A DNA stretch of 64,000 bases from Tellurirhabdus bombi (GCF_021484805.1 NZ_CP090557.1:2616001-2680000); one strand, 5' to 3'; positions 42,837-51,800 are shown, counted from the first letter of the stretch. Program-made: numbers and translations. Notes: a model not told the origin generated them from the sequence alone.

Positions 42837-43316
42837 TTAAGCCGCCTTTGGCTGAACTTTGTCTTTGCGCTGATCTTCTAATTTTTCTTCGTGACGTTCT
42901 TCGGCTTCCTCGATGGAGTGCGAAGCCGTAAGCTTTAGATCCTGCTTCGATTTCTCAACCAGAACGGTAAAGTAACGGTGCAACGTAATCAGTTCTTCTT
43001 CCGACAAATCCTCGATGTTAAGCAAACGATTGCTGGCCCCGTCCTGAGAGGCAATGAGCTCATTTAGCTTTAGTTGGATGGCCATAGAATCCTTATTCTG
43101 CGATTTCTGAATCAGAAAAACCATGAGAAACGTAATGATGGTCGTACCCGTGTTGATAACCAGCTGCCAGGTATCGGAATAATGAAAAATGGGACCAGTA
43201 ATAAGCCAGATAATGACCGTTAGTAACGCCAGCAAAAACGCTGTTGAACTGCCCGTTGCTTTCGTGACCAAGGTTGAAAATCGTTCAAAGACGGCGGAGA
43301 AACCTTTCTTTTTCAT
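42837..43316 (-). CDS. Low-affinity iron permease-family membrane protein
   Basis: Protein of 159 residues with two membrane segments (about 22-43, FLLALLTVIIWLITGPIF, and 49-69, LVINTGTTIITFLMVFLIQ), followed by KSQNKDSMAIQLKLNELI and a charged coiled-coil tail (EEAEERHEEKLEDQRKDK). This matches the bacterial low-affinity iron permease family (PF04120); the name comes from yeast Fet4, and iron transport is not established for the short bacterial members. The N-terminal FERFSTLVTKATGSSTAF is the family's typical start. The 255 bp upstream hold no other gene and no clear promoter. Confidence 0.8.
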   Translation of the reverse strand: MKKKGFSAVFERFSTLVTKATGSSTAFLLALLTVIIWLITGPIFHYSDTWQLVINTGTTIITFLMVFLIQKSQNKDSMAIQLKLNELIASQDGASNRLLNIEDLSEEELITLHRYFTVLVEKSKQDLKLTASHSIEEAEERHEEKLEDQRKDKVQPKAA

Positions 43317-43571
43317 GGTATTAAGGAAAATTGAATAAAATGACAGATTAGGTCGGTGATTTTTGGCTGTAGAAGCAAAAAATGAGGCCGGATAAATTTA
43401 CTATTTATTCCCACTTATTTCTTCTAGAGCACAAAACGTTTTCTAGGTCTGCTGATGCGGAGGTAGGCCACCCCCAGCTACGTATATAAGCTGACTTTCA
43501 GGGTGATTTTTTGCAGGCAAGGTAGCCCTTTTTGAATAGAACCAATTCGGTTTCGCGCGTGTATTTATAGT

Positions 43572-45431
43572 ATGTCAAAACCGTCAAAATCGGAATCTTC
43601 AAATCGAAAAAACACCGAGCAAAACAATCCTTCATTAAACTGGCGCGACCGTTTCGCGGCGCTGCGTAATCTTCCCGCTTTTTTCCGCATCATTTGGAAA
43701 ACATCGCCCGGCCTGTTCATCAGTAATGCTGCCGTTCGGCTGATTCGGGCCGCCATCCCGGCTCTAACACTATACGTAGGCAAACTGATCATTGATGAGG
43801 TAGTGCTGCTGTCTACCCAAAAGGGAGGTGATACCCAGTGGATTTGGGTACTGGTGGCCGCCGAATTTGGACTTGCTTTTCTCTCAACCGCGCTAGGTCG
43901 CTTGACGAGTCTGATCGACGGTTTATTGGGTGATCTGGTGACAAACCGGATTTCCATCGACCTCATGGAGCACGCGGCAACGCTCGATCTGGAGCAATTT
44001 GAGGATGCTACCTTCTATGACAAACTGGAGCGGGCCCGGCGGCAGACTACGGGTCGGTCGATTTTACTATCCAGCGTTTTCGGACAGGTGCAGGAGCTGA
44101 TTTCGGTTGGTTTTCTGGGGGCCGGTCTGGTTGTATACAATCCGTGGTTGCTGCTCCTGCTTTTGCTGGCGGTCATTCCGGCCTTCCTCGGCGATAACTA
44201 TTTTAACCAGAAAAGTTACTCACTCTCGCGCAGCTGGACCCCCGAACGGCGCGAACTAGATTACTTACGCTTCATCGGAGCTAGCGACGAAACCGCCAAA
44301 GAAGTGAAAATTTTCGGCTTATCGAGCTTCCTGATCGACCGCTTTCGCCACTTATCAGGTGAATACTACCTGAAAAATCGCGCTTTGTCCATTCGACGGG
44401 CGGGATGGGGGACCTTGCTTACCGTTCTGGGAACAGTTGGGTATTACGCGGCTTATGTCTGGATTGTGGCGCGGGCCATTGGCGGCACGATTTCCCTGGG
44501 TGATCTGACGTTTCTGGCGGGGTCGTTTCGGCAACTGCGCTCGTCGATGGAAGGGATTCTGCTGCAATTCAGTAGCTTGACCCAGGAAGCCGTTTATTTG
44601 CAGGACTTATTTGATTTTTTTGAGATTAAACCGCTGATTCATTCGACCAGCAAACCGCTGCCTTTTCCCGCTAAAATTCAGGAAGGATTTGTATTTGAGA
44701 ATGTTGGCTTTAAATACACAAACTCCGAGCGCTGGGCGTTGCGAAACGTGAACTTTACCTTGCATCCCGGAGAAAAACTGGCGCTCGTGGGTGAAAATGG
44801 TGCGGGAAAAACCACGTTGGTGAAGCTGCTGGCTCGTCTTTATGATCCCGCCGAGGGGCGAATTTTACTGGATGGCCACGATCTTCGCGACTACGATTTG
44901 CTGGATTTGCGTCGGAATATCAGTGTTATTTTTCAGGATTATGTTCGGTTCAAAATGTCGGCGGGTGTGAACATTGCGGTGGGTGATATCGACGAGCGGA
45001 GCAATCAGCCCCGCATTGAAACCTCCGCCCAGCGCAGTCTGGCCGATACGGTAATTGCAAAATTACCCGGCGGATATGAGCAGCAGTTGGGCCGAAACTT
45101 CGGCAAAGGCGTCGAATTGTCGGGGGGCGAATGGCAAAAAGTGGCCCTGGGTCGCGCGTACATGCGAGATTCGCAGATGCTTATTCTGGATGAGCCAACC
45201 GCCGCCCTGGATGCCCGCGCGGAATACGAAGTCTTTCAGCGGTTTGCCCGCCTGACCGAAGGGAAAACATCGGTCATCATTTCCCACCGCTTTTCGACGG
45301 TCCGCATGGCTGACCGCATTTTGGTGCTGGAAGGTGGCCAGCTACTGGAAATTGGCAGCCACCAGGAATTAGTAGCCCAGGAGGGACGGTATGCCGAACT
45401 GTTCCAGTTGCAGGCCAGAGGCTATCAGTAA
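43572..45431 (+). CDS. ABC exporter, fused permease and ATPase
   Basis: Half-transporter of 619 residues that would work as a homodimer in the inner membrane. Residues about 40-340 form the six-helix permease; residues about 380-610 the ATPase with Walker A GENGAGKTTL, Q-loop ISVIFQDYVRF, signature LSGGEWQKVALGRAYMR, Walker B MLILDEPTAALD and the switch ISHRFSTVRMADRI. The signature is LSGGE rather than LSGGQ, still a common form. An N-terminal Lys/Asn/Ser-rich stretch of about 25 residues precedes the first membrane part. The substrate (lipid, peptide or drug) cannot be told. It converges with the kinase gene, with 3 bp between stop codons. Confidence 0.9.
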   Translation: MSKPSKSESSNRKNTEQNNPSLNWRDRFAALRNLPAFFRIIWKTSPGLFISNAAVRLIRAAIPALTLYVGKLIIDEVVLLSTQKGGDTQWIWVLVAAEFGLAFLSTALGRLTSLIDGLLGDLVTNRISIDLMEHAATLDLEQFEDATFYDKLERARRQTTGRSILLSSVFGQVQELISVGFLGAGLVVYNPWLLLLLLLAVIPAFLGDNYFNQKSYSLSRSWTPERRELDYLRFIGASDETAKEVKIFGLSSFLIDRFRHLSGEYYLKNRALSIRRAGWGTLLTVLGTVGYYAAYVWIVARAIGGTISLGDLTFLAGSFRQLRSSMEGILLQFSSLTQEAVYLQDLFDFFEIKPLIHSTSKPLPFPAKIQEGFVFENVGFKYTNSERWALRNVNFTLHPGEKLALVGENGAGKTTLVKLLARLYDPAEGRILLDGHDLRDYDLLDLRRNISVIFQDYVRFKMSAGVNIAVGDIDERSNQPRIETSAQRSLADTVIAKLPGGYEQQLGRNFGKGVELSGGEWQKVALGRAYMRDSQMLILDEPTAALDARAEYEVFQRFARLTEGKTSVIISHRFSTVRMADRILVLEGGQLLEIGSHQELVAQEGRYAELFQLQARGYQ

Positions 45432-45434
45432 GCG

Positions 45435-46544
45435 CTACAGGTGGATGGTTAGCTCTACCCGGAACACATTGTCTTTTTCGGTTAGGCTTAGAATGTGCCG
45501 ATTGGGGTAAATCAGTTGCAGCCGCTGTCGGATGTTGTCGATGCCGGTTCCGGTGCTGGATTGCAGGCGGTTGGCGGCCACAATGCTGTTTTGGCAGACG
45601 AAGTGCAGACGGCCCTGTTCCACGTTTAGCTGAATGTGCACAAAACAGTTCTGACTAACGCTGATTCCGTATTTAAAGGCGTTTTCAACGAACGAAACCA
45701 GCAGCAAAGGGGCAATCTCAACGGGTCCGTTGGGGCCTGGTTGCTCGTCCCATTCCATGATGGATTGAACGCTGATGGCATCGCTTTTGGGTAAACGCAT
45801 GCGGTGCAATTCAACGGTATCTTCCAGAAACTGAATCTCCTTCTGGATTGGCGTGCGGTCGCGTTTTGACTCTTCAACCATGTGGCGCATGACACCCGAT
45901 AGTTGCTCAATGCCGGCGGCGGTTCGGTTGGTGTCGCCGGTGAGTGCCGTTCCGTAAAGGTTATTGAGCGTATTGAACAGGAAGTGAGGATTCACTTGGG
46001 ATTTCAAGGCGGCGATTTCCGCTTCGGCCTTTTGGCGTTGCAGTTCCACCTGCTGGCGGCGGTTGTGGCGGTAGATCCGAATACCAATAAATAAAAGCGA
46101 GTAGGCCCAGGTAAAAAAGACAACGATAAGGGCCTCTTCCTGAGTGACGCGATTGTGCGTATAAGCCACGTAAAATCCCGCGCATACAGACAAAAAGAAA
46201 AGATAAAAAACCAGAAAGGCCCCAAAAGCGACAATATTCCAGACGCGGGTTTTCCGGACAATAAGCCGATAGACAAAATAACAGCCGTGAACGGGAAGTA
46301 AAACCAAGAAGTTGAGAAAGATAGAATCCGTGATGAAGCTCCATTTATCGGCAAAATAGCGCGCCATAGAGGGCATCTTATCGTAATCCTTGGCAGGGAG
46401 CAGGAACAGAGAGAATACAGAAAGAATACTCAAAAACAACCAGAGCCCATAGTGAATGGCAAACACTTTCAGTTCGTGGGGAGCTGCCCGGCGAACGCGT
46501 TGCCAAAAAGAGATAGACTGAGGAGGTACTAAGGAACTTTGCAT
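45435..46544 (-). CDS. LytS/YehU-type sensor histidine kinase
   Basis: Membrane histidine kinase of 369 residues. The first ~160 residues hold four hydrophobic segments (YGLWLFLSILSVFSLFLL; FLNFLVLLPVHGCYFVYRLI; NIVAFGAFLVFYLFFLSV; ALIVVFFTWAYSLLFIGI). Then comes a coiled-coil (RRQQVELQRQKAEAEIAALK) and the His_kinase domain with the phospho-acceptor NPHFLFNTLNNLYG, the N-box VSFVENAFKYGI and the G-box GTGIDNIRQRLQLIYP. Kinases of this family normally signal to a LytTR response regulator. No such gene is in the window, so the partner is elsewhere. It lies 55 bp downstream of the CPBP gene on the same strand and probably shares its promoter, which has a direct repeat suited to a LytTR protein. 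Confidence 0.9.
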   Translation of the reverse strand: MQSSLVPPQSISFWQRVRRAAPHELKVFAIHYGLWLFLSILSVFSLFLLPAKDYDKMPSMARYFADKWSFITDSIFLNFLVLLPVHGCYFVYRLIVRKTRVWNIVAFGAFLVFYLFFLSVCAGFYVAYTHNRVTQEEALIVVFFTWAYSLLFIGIRIYRHNRRQQVELQRQKAEAEIAALKSQVNPHFLFNTLNNLYGTALTGDTNRTAAGIEQLSGVMRHMVEESKRDRTPIQKEIQFLEDTVELHRMRLPKSDAISVQSIMEWDEQPGPNGPVEIAPLLLVSFVENAFKYGISVSQNCFVHIQLNVEQGRLHFVCQNSIVAANRLQSSTGTGIDNIRQRLQLIYPNRHILSLTEKDNVFRVELTIHL

Positions 46545-46599
46545 GAGTTAGAATGAGTTGAATTTCCTGGTTCACCCTTCAGTGGCCCAGGAAAGTAGG

Positions 46600-47436
46600 C
46601 TATTTCGTTTTTGGAGTCGGCAGAATACGGTTTAGGAAATAATAGCAAACATAGGCGATAATGGCGGTTGCTACCAGAAGGCCCATGTACATCGTATCGT
46701 TGTTCAACCAGGTACGGGTTAGATTGGCGCTCATGTCCAGGTGGTTTTCGTACAGAAGCGGAATTGAGCTTAACGCATTGTTTACAAAATGCAGGAAAAT
46801 ACAGAGCCAGAGCGATTGGGTCCGGTAGTAAAGCCAGCCCAGCGCCAGACCAATGAGAAAGCCACCAACAGCCTGCGCCGGATTCAGGTGAATAATACCG
46901 AATAAAACAGCGGACCAAACAATGGCTTTGGCAGGGTTGTATTGTTTTAAAAAGCCATCCAGAATAACGCCCCGAAATAATACTTCTTCCAGAATGGGCG
47001 CGGCCAGCACAACTGTCCAAATGGCACTTTTGGTGAACGAACTAGCCAGAATTTTTTCCATCCAGACCGGAACCGGTAGCGAGGCCGTAAGTGGTTCCAG
47101 CAAAATGGCCAGCGCGATGGTACCCACCAGCACCAGCGGGAAAGCACGGCCTTTAACCGCTCCCAACCGAACCGTCGAAGAACGGCGTTTGCGCATGCCG
47201 AAAGCGATGGTCAGCCCGAATGAGGCTACGTAAACGAGAAAATCAGGCAGGCCAGCCAGGGAAAACCAACCCATTTTTTCGATCACAACTTTCAAAAGTC
47301 CAAAAGGAATCGACGCGGCAATTTGCCAGAAAATCAGCGTCGTCAGCAACCACCACGATTGACGGAGGCTAGGATAAACGGTTGTTGAAGCGTTGGATTC
47401 GAAGGGAAGGGGTGAGGGAGCAATAAGCGTTTGCAT
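46600..47436 (-). CDS. CPBP-family intramembrane metalloprotease
   Basis: Membrane protein of 278 residues with about seven to eight hydrophobic segments. The CPBP (CAAX-protease and bacteriocin-processing) motifs are intact: EEVLFRGVIL (EExxxR), FGIIHLNPAQAVGGF (FxxxH) and HFVNNALS (HxxxN). Bacterial members process or confer immunity to peptides, or act on membrane proteins; the substrate here is unknown. The ATG at 47436 follows a well-formed promoter with a direct-repeat operator (47465-47532). The histidine kinase gene follows, so the protease may belong to that signalling pathway (inference). Confidence 0.88.
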   Translation of the reverse strand: MQTLIAPSPLPFESNASTTVYPSLRQSWWLLTTLIFWQIAASIPFGLLKVVIEKMGWFSLAGLPDFLVYVASFGLTIAFGMRKRRSSTVRLGAVKGRAFPLVLVGTIALAILLEPLTASLPVPVWMEKILASSFTKSAIWTVVLAAPILEEVLFRGVILDGFLKQYNPAKAIVWSAVLFGIIHLNPAQAVGGFLIGLALGWLYYRTQSLWLCIFLHFVNNALSSIPLLYENHLDMSANLTRTWLNNDTMYMGLLVATAIIAYVCYYFLNRILPTPKTK

Positions 47437-47464
47437 AGCGGGTTTAGTTGGCTAATTGATGCAT

Positions 47465-47532
47465 CGAAAGTACTCTCGGTGCTCCGATTCGGCAATAAAG
47501 TGGGACAAACGACAGCAAGTTTGGGACAAACG
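47465..47532 (-). promoter_or_regulatory. Promoter with direct-repeat operator for the CPBP-kinase operon
   Basis: Read on the minus strand: TTG (47495-47493), a 20-nt spacer, then TACTTTCG (47472-47465), one mismatch to TAnnTTTG. Just upstream, TGGGACAAACG occurs twice in plus orientation (47501-47511 and 47522-47532), 21 bp apart, i.e. two helical turns, with the nearer copy 5 bp from the -33 box. Such spacing is typical of LytTR-regulator sites. The start codon of the CPBP gene is 28 nt downstream of the -7 box. Confidence 0.6.
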
Positions 47533-47547
47533 TGGAGAAAGATGGGA

Positions 47548-48759
47548 TCAGAAAATAAACCCAATCAAGAGCCCGCCTAAAATCAGCAAATAAGGAGGAA
47601 GCTTAGAAAATTCCAGTAGCAAGATGGTAGCAATCACAATCAGCACGGAGTGCCAGGTGCTTGACATGGGTTCGAAAAGCGTGAGGGCGGCGGCGGCCGT
47701 CAGGCCCGTGCTGGCGGCGTTGATTCCTTCCAGCGAGGCCCGGACCGGGCGGTACCGTTTTAACTGATTCCAGAAGCGGTAAACAAAGAAAATCAGAAAC
47801 GTGCCGGGAAGAAAAATACCGACGGTTGCTGCCAGACTGCCAATAAGCTGACCGCTCAGGCCGTCATGACGCATGGAAAGGGCACCAATGTAGGAAGCAA
47901 ACGAAAAAACCGGGCCGGGAACGGTTTGCACCAGTGCCAGACCCGACAGAAATTCTTCACGGGATAAATAATGCTTAAACTCAACAAATTCGTTGTAAAG
48001 CATCGGGGTAAGTACCTGACCACCCCCAAAAACCAGACTGCCGTTGCGGTAAAAGTTTTCAAAAAGTCGGATTGGTAACCAGCGCGTAGCCGCACCAATA
48101 GCGGCAGCTACTAGAAATACGCCCAACCACAGAAAAAAATTAGCCCACTGGATGCGAATAGGCGCTTTTTCCATGACCTGGTGTTTTTGGTACGTTAGGG
48201 CTGTTACCAGGCCACCCGCCACAATGGCTATAGGCGTAACAAAAGGGGAGGGAAAGGCATACGCCGCCAGGGCAGAAACAACGCCAAGTACCAAATCCAT
48301 CTGATTTCGGATCACTTTACGGGCGATGCGGTAACCGGCAACGATCAGGAAACCCACCGCCATCGGCTGAATAAAGCGCGTAAAAGTGAGGGGAATGTTG
48401 TTCTTCTGAAAGTAATAAATGCCAATTCCGGCAGCGGTCATGACCAGAGCGGCAGGGAGCGACCAAACCAAAAGTGTAAGGTAAGCCAGGTTTGGCCCAC
48501 CAATTTTAAAGCCCAGCGCCGTAATGGTTTGCGTCGATGTTGGACCCGGTAAAATCTGACAGAGAGCATTCAATTCCATCAGTTCATCTTCGGTCAGGTA
48601 ACGGCGTTTGGTCACCAGTCGGTCGAGCATCATGGCCAGGTGCACTTGCGGCCCGCCAAAGGTGGTGCAGGCTAAAATCAGAACGTCTTTCAGGAAAATG
48701 ATATAGCGAATTCGTCTTACCGGAGCGAGGGGTGTAAGAGTTGGTAAATAAGCGTTCAT
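47548..48759 (-). CDS. chrA: Chromate transporter, CHR family, two-domain
   Basis: Inner-membrane protein of 403 residues with two homologous chromate_transp halves. First half: CTTFGGPQVHLAMMLDRLV, LNALCQILPGPTSTQTITAL; second half: NGSLVFGGGQVLTPMLYNEF, LSGLALVQTVPGPVFSFASY. These FGGxQ and PGP motifs are diagnostic. Known two-domain members export chromate; many homologues have unproven substrates. The start ATG at 48759 is downstream of the terminator at 48795-48847, so it has its own promoter; a TATCTTTC motif in the hairpin loop (48821-48814 on the minus strand) is only a weak candidate. Its stop is 15 bp from the operator of the CPBP-kinase operon, with no clear terminator between. Confidence 0.9.
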   Translation of the reverse strand: MNAYLPTLTPLAPVRRIRYIIFLKDVLILACTTFGGPQVHLAMMLDRLVTKRRYLTEDELMELNALCQILPGPTSTQTITALGFKIGGPNLAYLTLLVWSLPAALVMTAAGIGIYYFQKNNIPLTFTRFIQPMAVGFLIVAGYRIARKVIRNQMDLVLGVVSALAAYAFPSPFVTPIAIVAGGLVTALTYQKHQVMEKAPIRIQWANFFLWLGVFLVAAAIGAATRWLPIRLFENFYRNGSLVFGGGQVLTPMLYNEFVEFKHYLSREEFLSGLALVQTVPGPVFSFASYIGALSMRHDGLSGQLIGSLAATVGIFLPGTFLIFFVYRFWNQLKRYRPVRASLEGINAASTGLTAAAALTLFEPMSSTWHSVLIVIATILLLEFSKLPPYLLILGGLLIGFIF

Positions 48760-48794
48760 ACAACCGGAGACGACAGAAGAAACAATTGTGTTGC

Positions 48795-48847
48795 AAAAAA
48801 GCCGTAGCTGGCAGAAAGATACAAAATTTTATCTGCTAACTACGGCT
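48795..48847 (-). terminator. Rho-independent terminator after the oxygenase gene
   Basis: Outer arms AGCCGTAG and CTACGGCT (48800-48807 with 48840-48847) enclose inner pairing GCAGA/TCTGC and AGAT/ATCT. On the minus strand the stem is followed by six T (one shared with the stem). It lies 21 bp after the stop at 48869. Confidence 0.75.
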
Positions 48848-48868
48848 AATGAACATAGATAAATGATC

Positions 48869-49825
48869 TCAGGCTTTCTTTAATCCTAATTCCCGAAGGC
48901 GTTCGTCCAGAAATTCCCCGGCGGTCATATCGGCATACAGTTTCGGGTGATCGCTGTCTACGCAGGTGTCGAGCGAGCTTAGGTTCATATCGCCACGCGG
49001 GTGCATGAAAAAGGGAATGGAATAGCGGGGAGACGCCATCCGTTCGCGAGGCGGGTTCACAACGCGGTGAATGGTTGATTTCAGTTTGTGGTTCGTTAAG
49101 CGGTCGAGCATGTCCCCCACGTTCACGATAACCTGATCGGGCAGCGCCGTAATGGGAATCCATTTGCCGTCTCGGCGCAATACTTCCAGGCCCTCTGCCG
49201 AAGCGCCCATCAGCAACGTAATGAGGTTGATATCGCCATGCGCCGCCGCCCGAACGGCACCGTCTGGAACCAGATCCGGATTCAGGGGGAAATAATGAAT
49301 GGCCCGCAGGATGCTGTCGCCACTTTTTACTTTACTTTCGAAATAATCCTGGGGCAATTCAAGATAAAGCGCAATAGCCTGCAACAGCATTTTACCCGCA
49401 TTTTCGAGCGTTCGGTAGGTTTCCAGCGTGTATTCCCTGAAAGCAGGAAATTCGTCCGGGAACACGTTATCCGGCATGTCGTTGATGGGTTCAGGCTGTC
49501 CAATGTGGTAAAACTCCTTTAAATCGGCCACCTTAAAGCCTTTGGCAGTCTCTTTGTTCTTGCCCACGTAGCCACGCTGGCCGTGAAGTTCCGGGTGTTC
49601 GTATTTCTTTTTAAGCGTATCCTCCGCCTGGAAAAATTCCTGAACGGAGCCGTAAAGCTTGTCGGTCAGTTCGTTGGTCAAGCCGTGGTTTTTGAGGGCA
49701 ATAAATCCGATGTTATTAAAGGCCGCGCCGAGATCGCGGACGAATTTTGCTTTACGCTCGGGGTCGCCAGATGTGAAATCGGCTAAATCCAGCGACGGAA
49801 TCTCATCATACAGGATGTCGCTCAT
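48869..49825 (-). CDS. Isopenicillin-N-synthase-like 2-oxoglutarate/Fe(II) oxygenase
   Basis: Non-heme iron oxygenase of 318 residues with both family domains: DIOX_N (IPSLDLADF; FNNIGFIALKNHGL; QRGYVGKNKETAKG) and the 2OG-FeII core with iron ligands in AHGDINLITLL (His-x-Asp) and STIHRVVNPP (His), and the 2-oxoglutarate anchor in RYSIPFF (RxS). These are all intact, so the enzyme should be active. The family hydroxylates or oxidises small molecules; no biosynthetic cluster surrounds this gene, so the substrate is unknown and penicillin chemistry is not implied. It appears monocistronic, with a terminator downstream and candidate promoters upstream. Confidence 0.88.
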   Translation of the reverse strand: MSDILYDEIPSLDLADFTSGDPERKAKFVRDLGAAFNNIGFIALKNHGLTNELTDKLYGSVQEFFQAEDTLKKKYEHPELHGQRGYVGKNKETAKGFKVADLKEFYHIGQPEPINDMPDNVFPDEFPAFREYTLETYRTLENAGKMLLQAIALYLELPQDYFESKVKSGDSILRAIHYFPLNPDLVPDGAVRAAAHGDINLITLLMGASAEGLEVLRRDGKWIPITALPDQVIVNVGDMLDRLTNHKLKSTIHRVVNPPRERMASPRYSIPFFMHPRGDMNLSSLDTCVDSDHPKLYADMTAGEFLDERLRELGLKKA

Positions 49826-49865
49826 GGTGCGGCTAGTATTTTAATGGCAAAATATATTCTATAAA

Positions 49866-49934
49866 CAAAAATAAGGCTGTCACGCCAATTATGTAGTACG
49901 GACGTGACAAACCTAATCACAAATTCTTTAGCAA
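49866..49934 (-). promoter_or_regulatory. Two candidate promoters for the oxygenase gene
   Basis: The 126-bp gap before the oxygenase gene contains two full matches to TAnnTTTG on the minus strand: TATTTTTG (49873-49866), without a well-placed TTG, and TAGGTTTG (49915-49908), with TTG at 49934-49932 after a 16-nt spacer. Which of them is used cannot be told. Confidence 0.35.
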
Positions 49935-49951
49935 ATTTTCCTGAACTTTGT

Positions 49952-50656
49952 TTAGGCTTTCAGGGCTGCATTGTACAATTCGTTGACCTTCGACCAGTTA
50001 ACGACGTTCCAGAAAGCGGTGATGTATTCAGGACGACGGTTCTGGTATTTTAGGTAGTAAGCATGTTCCCAAACATCAAGACCCAACACCGGTGTGCCTT
50101 TTTTGTCGGCCAAAGCCATCAATGGATTGTCTTGATTAGGCGTCGAGACAATTTCCAGTTCTTTGCCGTTCACGATCAGCCAGGCCCAGCCTGAACCAAA
50201 GCGGCCTGAAGCGGCTTTCGCCCATTCTTCCTTAAACTTATCGAACGAGCCAAATTTTTTGTTGATGGCTTCGGCAATGTTGCCGCTTGGCTGTTTGCCG
50301 CCGTTTGCCGAAAGAATATTCCAGAAGAAAGTATGGTTCCAGTGGCCACCACCGTTGTTGCGAATCGCTGCCGGCGTGCTGCTGTCAATTTTCTTCACCA
50401 ACTCGTCAATCGACATACCGGCCATGGCTGATCCGGCAACGGCTTTGTTCAGATTATCGACATACGCTTTGTGGTGCTTGCCGTGGTGGATCTCCATCGT
50501 CTGCTTGTCAATGTGCGGCTCCAGGGCACCCGCGTTGTAGGGGAGAGCAGGCAACGTGAACGGGCCATCCTGCTGGGTTGAGCTACCTAACGAGCGAAAA
50601 GCGGTTAGGGTCAACGCACTACCAAAGGCCAATTTTAAAAACTCACTGCGATTCAT
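49952..50656 (-). CDS. sodA: Superoxide dismutase, Mn-type, exported
   Basis: Superoxide dismutase of 234 residues. The mature enzyme (from about residue 30) has all metal ligands: His in [18 protein letters not shown], His in [11 protein letters not shown], and Asp/His in [16 protein letters not shown]. The GGGH stretch and the Gln in STPNQDNPL favour manganese over iron; this is inference from known Mn/Fe signatures. The N-terminus [20 protein letters not shown] looks like a signal peptide and resembles the MNRREFLK Tat leader, but the second Arg is Ser, so the export route is unclear. A periplasmic enzyme is likely. It is divergent from the cytochrome gene, with 167 bp between starts. Confidence 0.92.
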   Translation of the reverse strand: MNRSEFLKLAFGSALTLTAFRSLGSSTQQDGPFTLPALPYNAGALEPHIDKQTMEIHHGKHHKAYVDNLNKAVAGSAMAGMSIDELVKKIDSSTPAAIRNNGGGHWNHTFFWNILSANGGKQPSGNIAEAINKKFGSFDKFKEEWAKAASGRFGSGWAWLIVNGKELEIVSTPNQDNPLMALADKKGTPVLGLDVWEHAYYLKYQNRRPEYITAFWNVVNWSKVNELYNAALKA

Positions 50657-50823
50657 GTTGGGGAAGTTGTTTTTTGATGTGACGAATTCCTACTTAATTA
50701 CGAAACAAATAAAATGAGTTTTTGTCAGAAAATAGCTGCTTTTGACCGTTCGCGAAATCCTTTAAAATGAAAAGAGGCCAATCGGCTATCTTTACCCGAA
50801 CAACAAATACTTAATTCTTCTTG

Positions 50824-51789
50824 ATGAAACAGTTACAAAAACTGCTTTGGGCTCTGGTGTCAGTGCTGCTGCTTCAGTGCGTTAACCCAAAAGCGTATTC
50901 GCCCGTAAATGAACGGATTAGGGCTGTTACGCTGGCAAAATCTGACGCCGAGATTGAACGCGGGCGTTACCTTGTCAATCATGTGGCGGCCTGCATGGAT
51001 TGTCATTCCCGCCGCGATTATACCCGTTTGGCGGGTCCCATTGTACCCGGAACCTTAGGTGCAGGTGGTCAGAAATTTGGCAAAGAGCTGGGATTGCCCG
51101 GCACGGTTTACGGGAAAAATATCACCCCTTTTGCGCTTAAAGCCTGGTCTGACCAAGAGTTATTATTGGCAATTACGGCGGGCGTTTCGAAGAACGGAAA
51201 ACCGCTTTTTCCCATGATGCCTTCCCGGAATTATGCGCACATGGCCGAGAGCGATGCGAAAGCCGTTATTGCTTATTTACGAACGCTTGAACCCGTGGAA
51301 GGGACAACACCACCGGCCAAAATTGCCGCACCTGTGCGTATGGCCATGCGCATGATGCCGCACAAAGCGCATTTACAAACGCTACTCGACCGAAAAAATA
51401 GGATTGAATACGGGAAATACCTGGTTACGATGGCGGGTTGTGCCGACTGCCATACGAAGCGGACCATGGGCATGCTGGTAAAGAAGGCGGCCTTTTCGGG
51501 AGGGACGGAAATGCAGCTAGCGGGTGGAACCGTGCGTTCGGCCAATGTAACGCCCGATCAGGAAACGGGAATTGGCTCCTGGACAAAACAGGATTTTATT
51601 CGTCGTTTCAAAATGTATGATCCCGCAACCTATCAGGCACCAGCAGCGGGTGATGGTTTTAACACCATGATGCCCTGGACGCTCTACGCAAACATGACAG
51701 AAGACGATTTAGGGGCCATCTATGAGTATCTGCGCACGGTAAAACCCGCAAAAAATAAAGTGATGGTGTTTACACCCCGAAAACCATAG
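50824..51789 (+). CDS. Diheme c-type cytochrome
   Basis: Exported protein of 321 residues with two heme-binding motifs, CMDCH (about residue 58) and CADCH (about 211), each in a cytochrome c domain that starts with GRYLV or GKYLV and ends with an AYLRTLEP or EYLRTVKP helix. Possible axial Met residues are in PLFPMMPSRNY and NTMMPWTLY. The start is the ATG at 50824. The N-terminal hydrophobic stretch ends LLLQC, but Gln at the -1 position is unusual for a lipobox, so the protein is either a lipoprotein or a plain exported one. The role is periplasmic electron transfer; the partner enzyme is unknown. TATCTTTA at 50787-50794 is a weak -7 candidate. Confidence 0.87.
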   Translation: MKQLQKLLWALVSVLLLQCVNPKAYSPVNERIRAVTLAKSDAEIERGRYLVNHVAACMDCHSRRDYTRLAGPIVPGTLGAGGQKFGKELGLPGTVYGKNITPFALKAWSDQELLLAITAGVSKNGKPLFPMMPSRNYAHMAESDAKAVIAYLRTLEPVEGTTPPAKIAAPVRMAMRMMPHKAHLQTLLDRKNRIEYGKYLVTMAGCADCHTKRTMGMLVKKAAFSGGTEMQLAGGTVRSANVTPDQETGIGSWTKQDFIRRFKMYDPATYQAPAAGDGFNTMMPWTLYANMTEDDLGAIYEYLRTVKPAKNKVMVFTPRKP

Positions 51790-51800
51790 CCGCTTTAACC

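Noticed and set aside
43469-43511. Terminator or riboswitch before the ABC exporter (CACCC...GGGTG with CAGCT/AGCTG and a T-run)
   Set aside because: No plus-strand gene precedes it, the bulges are very uneven (1 against 7 nt), and it matches no known riboswitch. Not enough for a call.
46529-47020. Minus-strand frame of 163 codons within the CPBP gene
   Set aside because: It is an alternative frame of the clearly conserved CPBP gene and shows no domain of its own. The same holds for other long antisense frames, e.g. 7391-8068 and 12706-13416.
48869-49825. Antibiotic biosynthesis role for the isopenicillin-N-synthase-like enzyme
   Set aside because: No peptide synthetase or other biosynthetic gene is nearby; the family is broad and the name reflects the fold only.
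49952-50656. Twin-arginine signal on the superoxide dismutase
   Set aside because: The leader begins MNRSEFLK; the second Arg of the Tat motif is Ser, so Tat export cannot be claimed.
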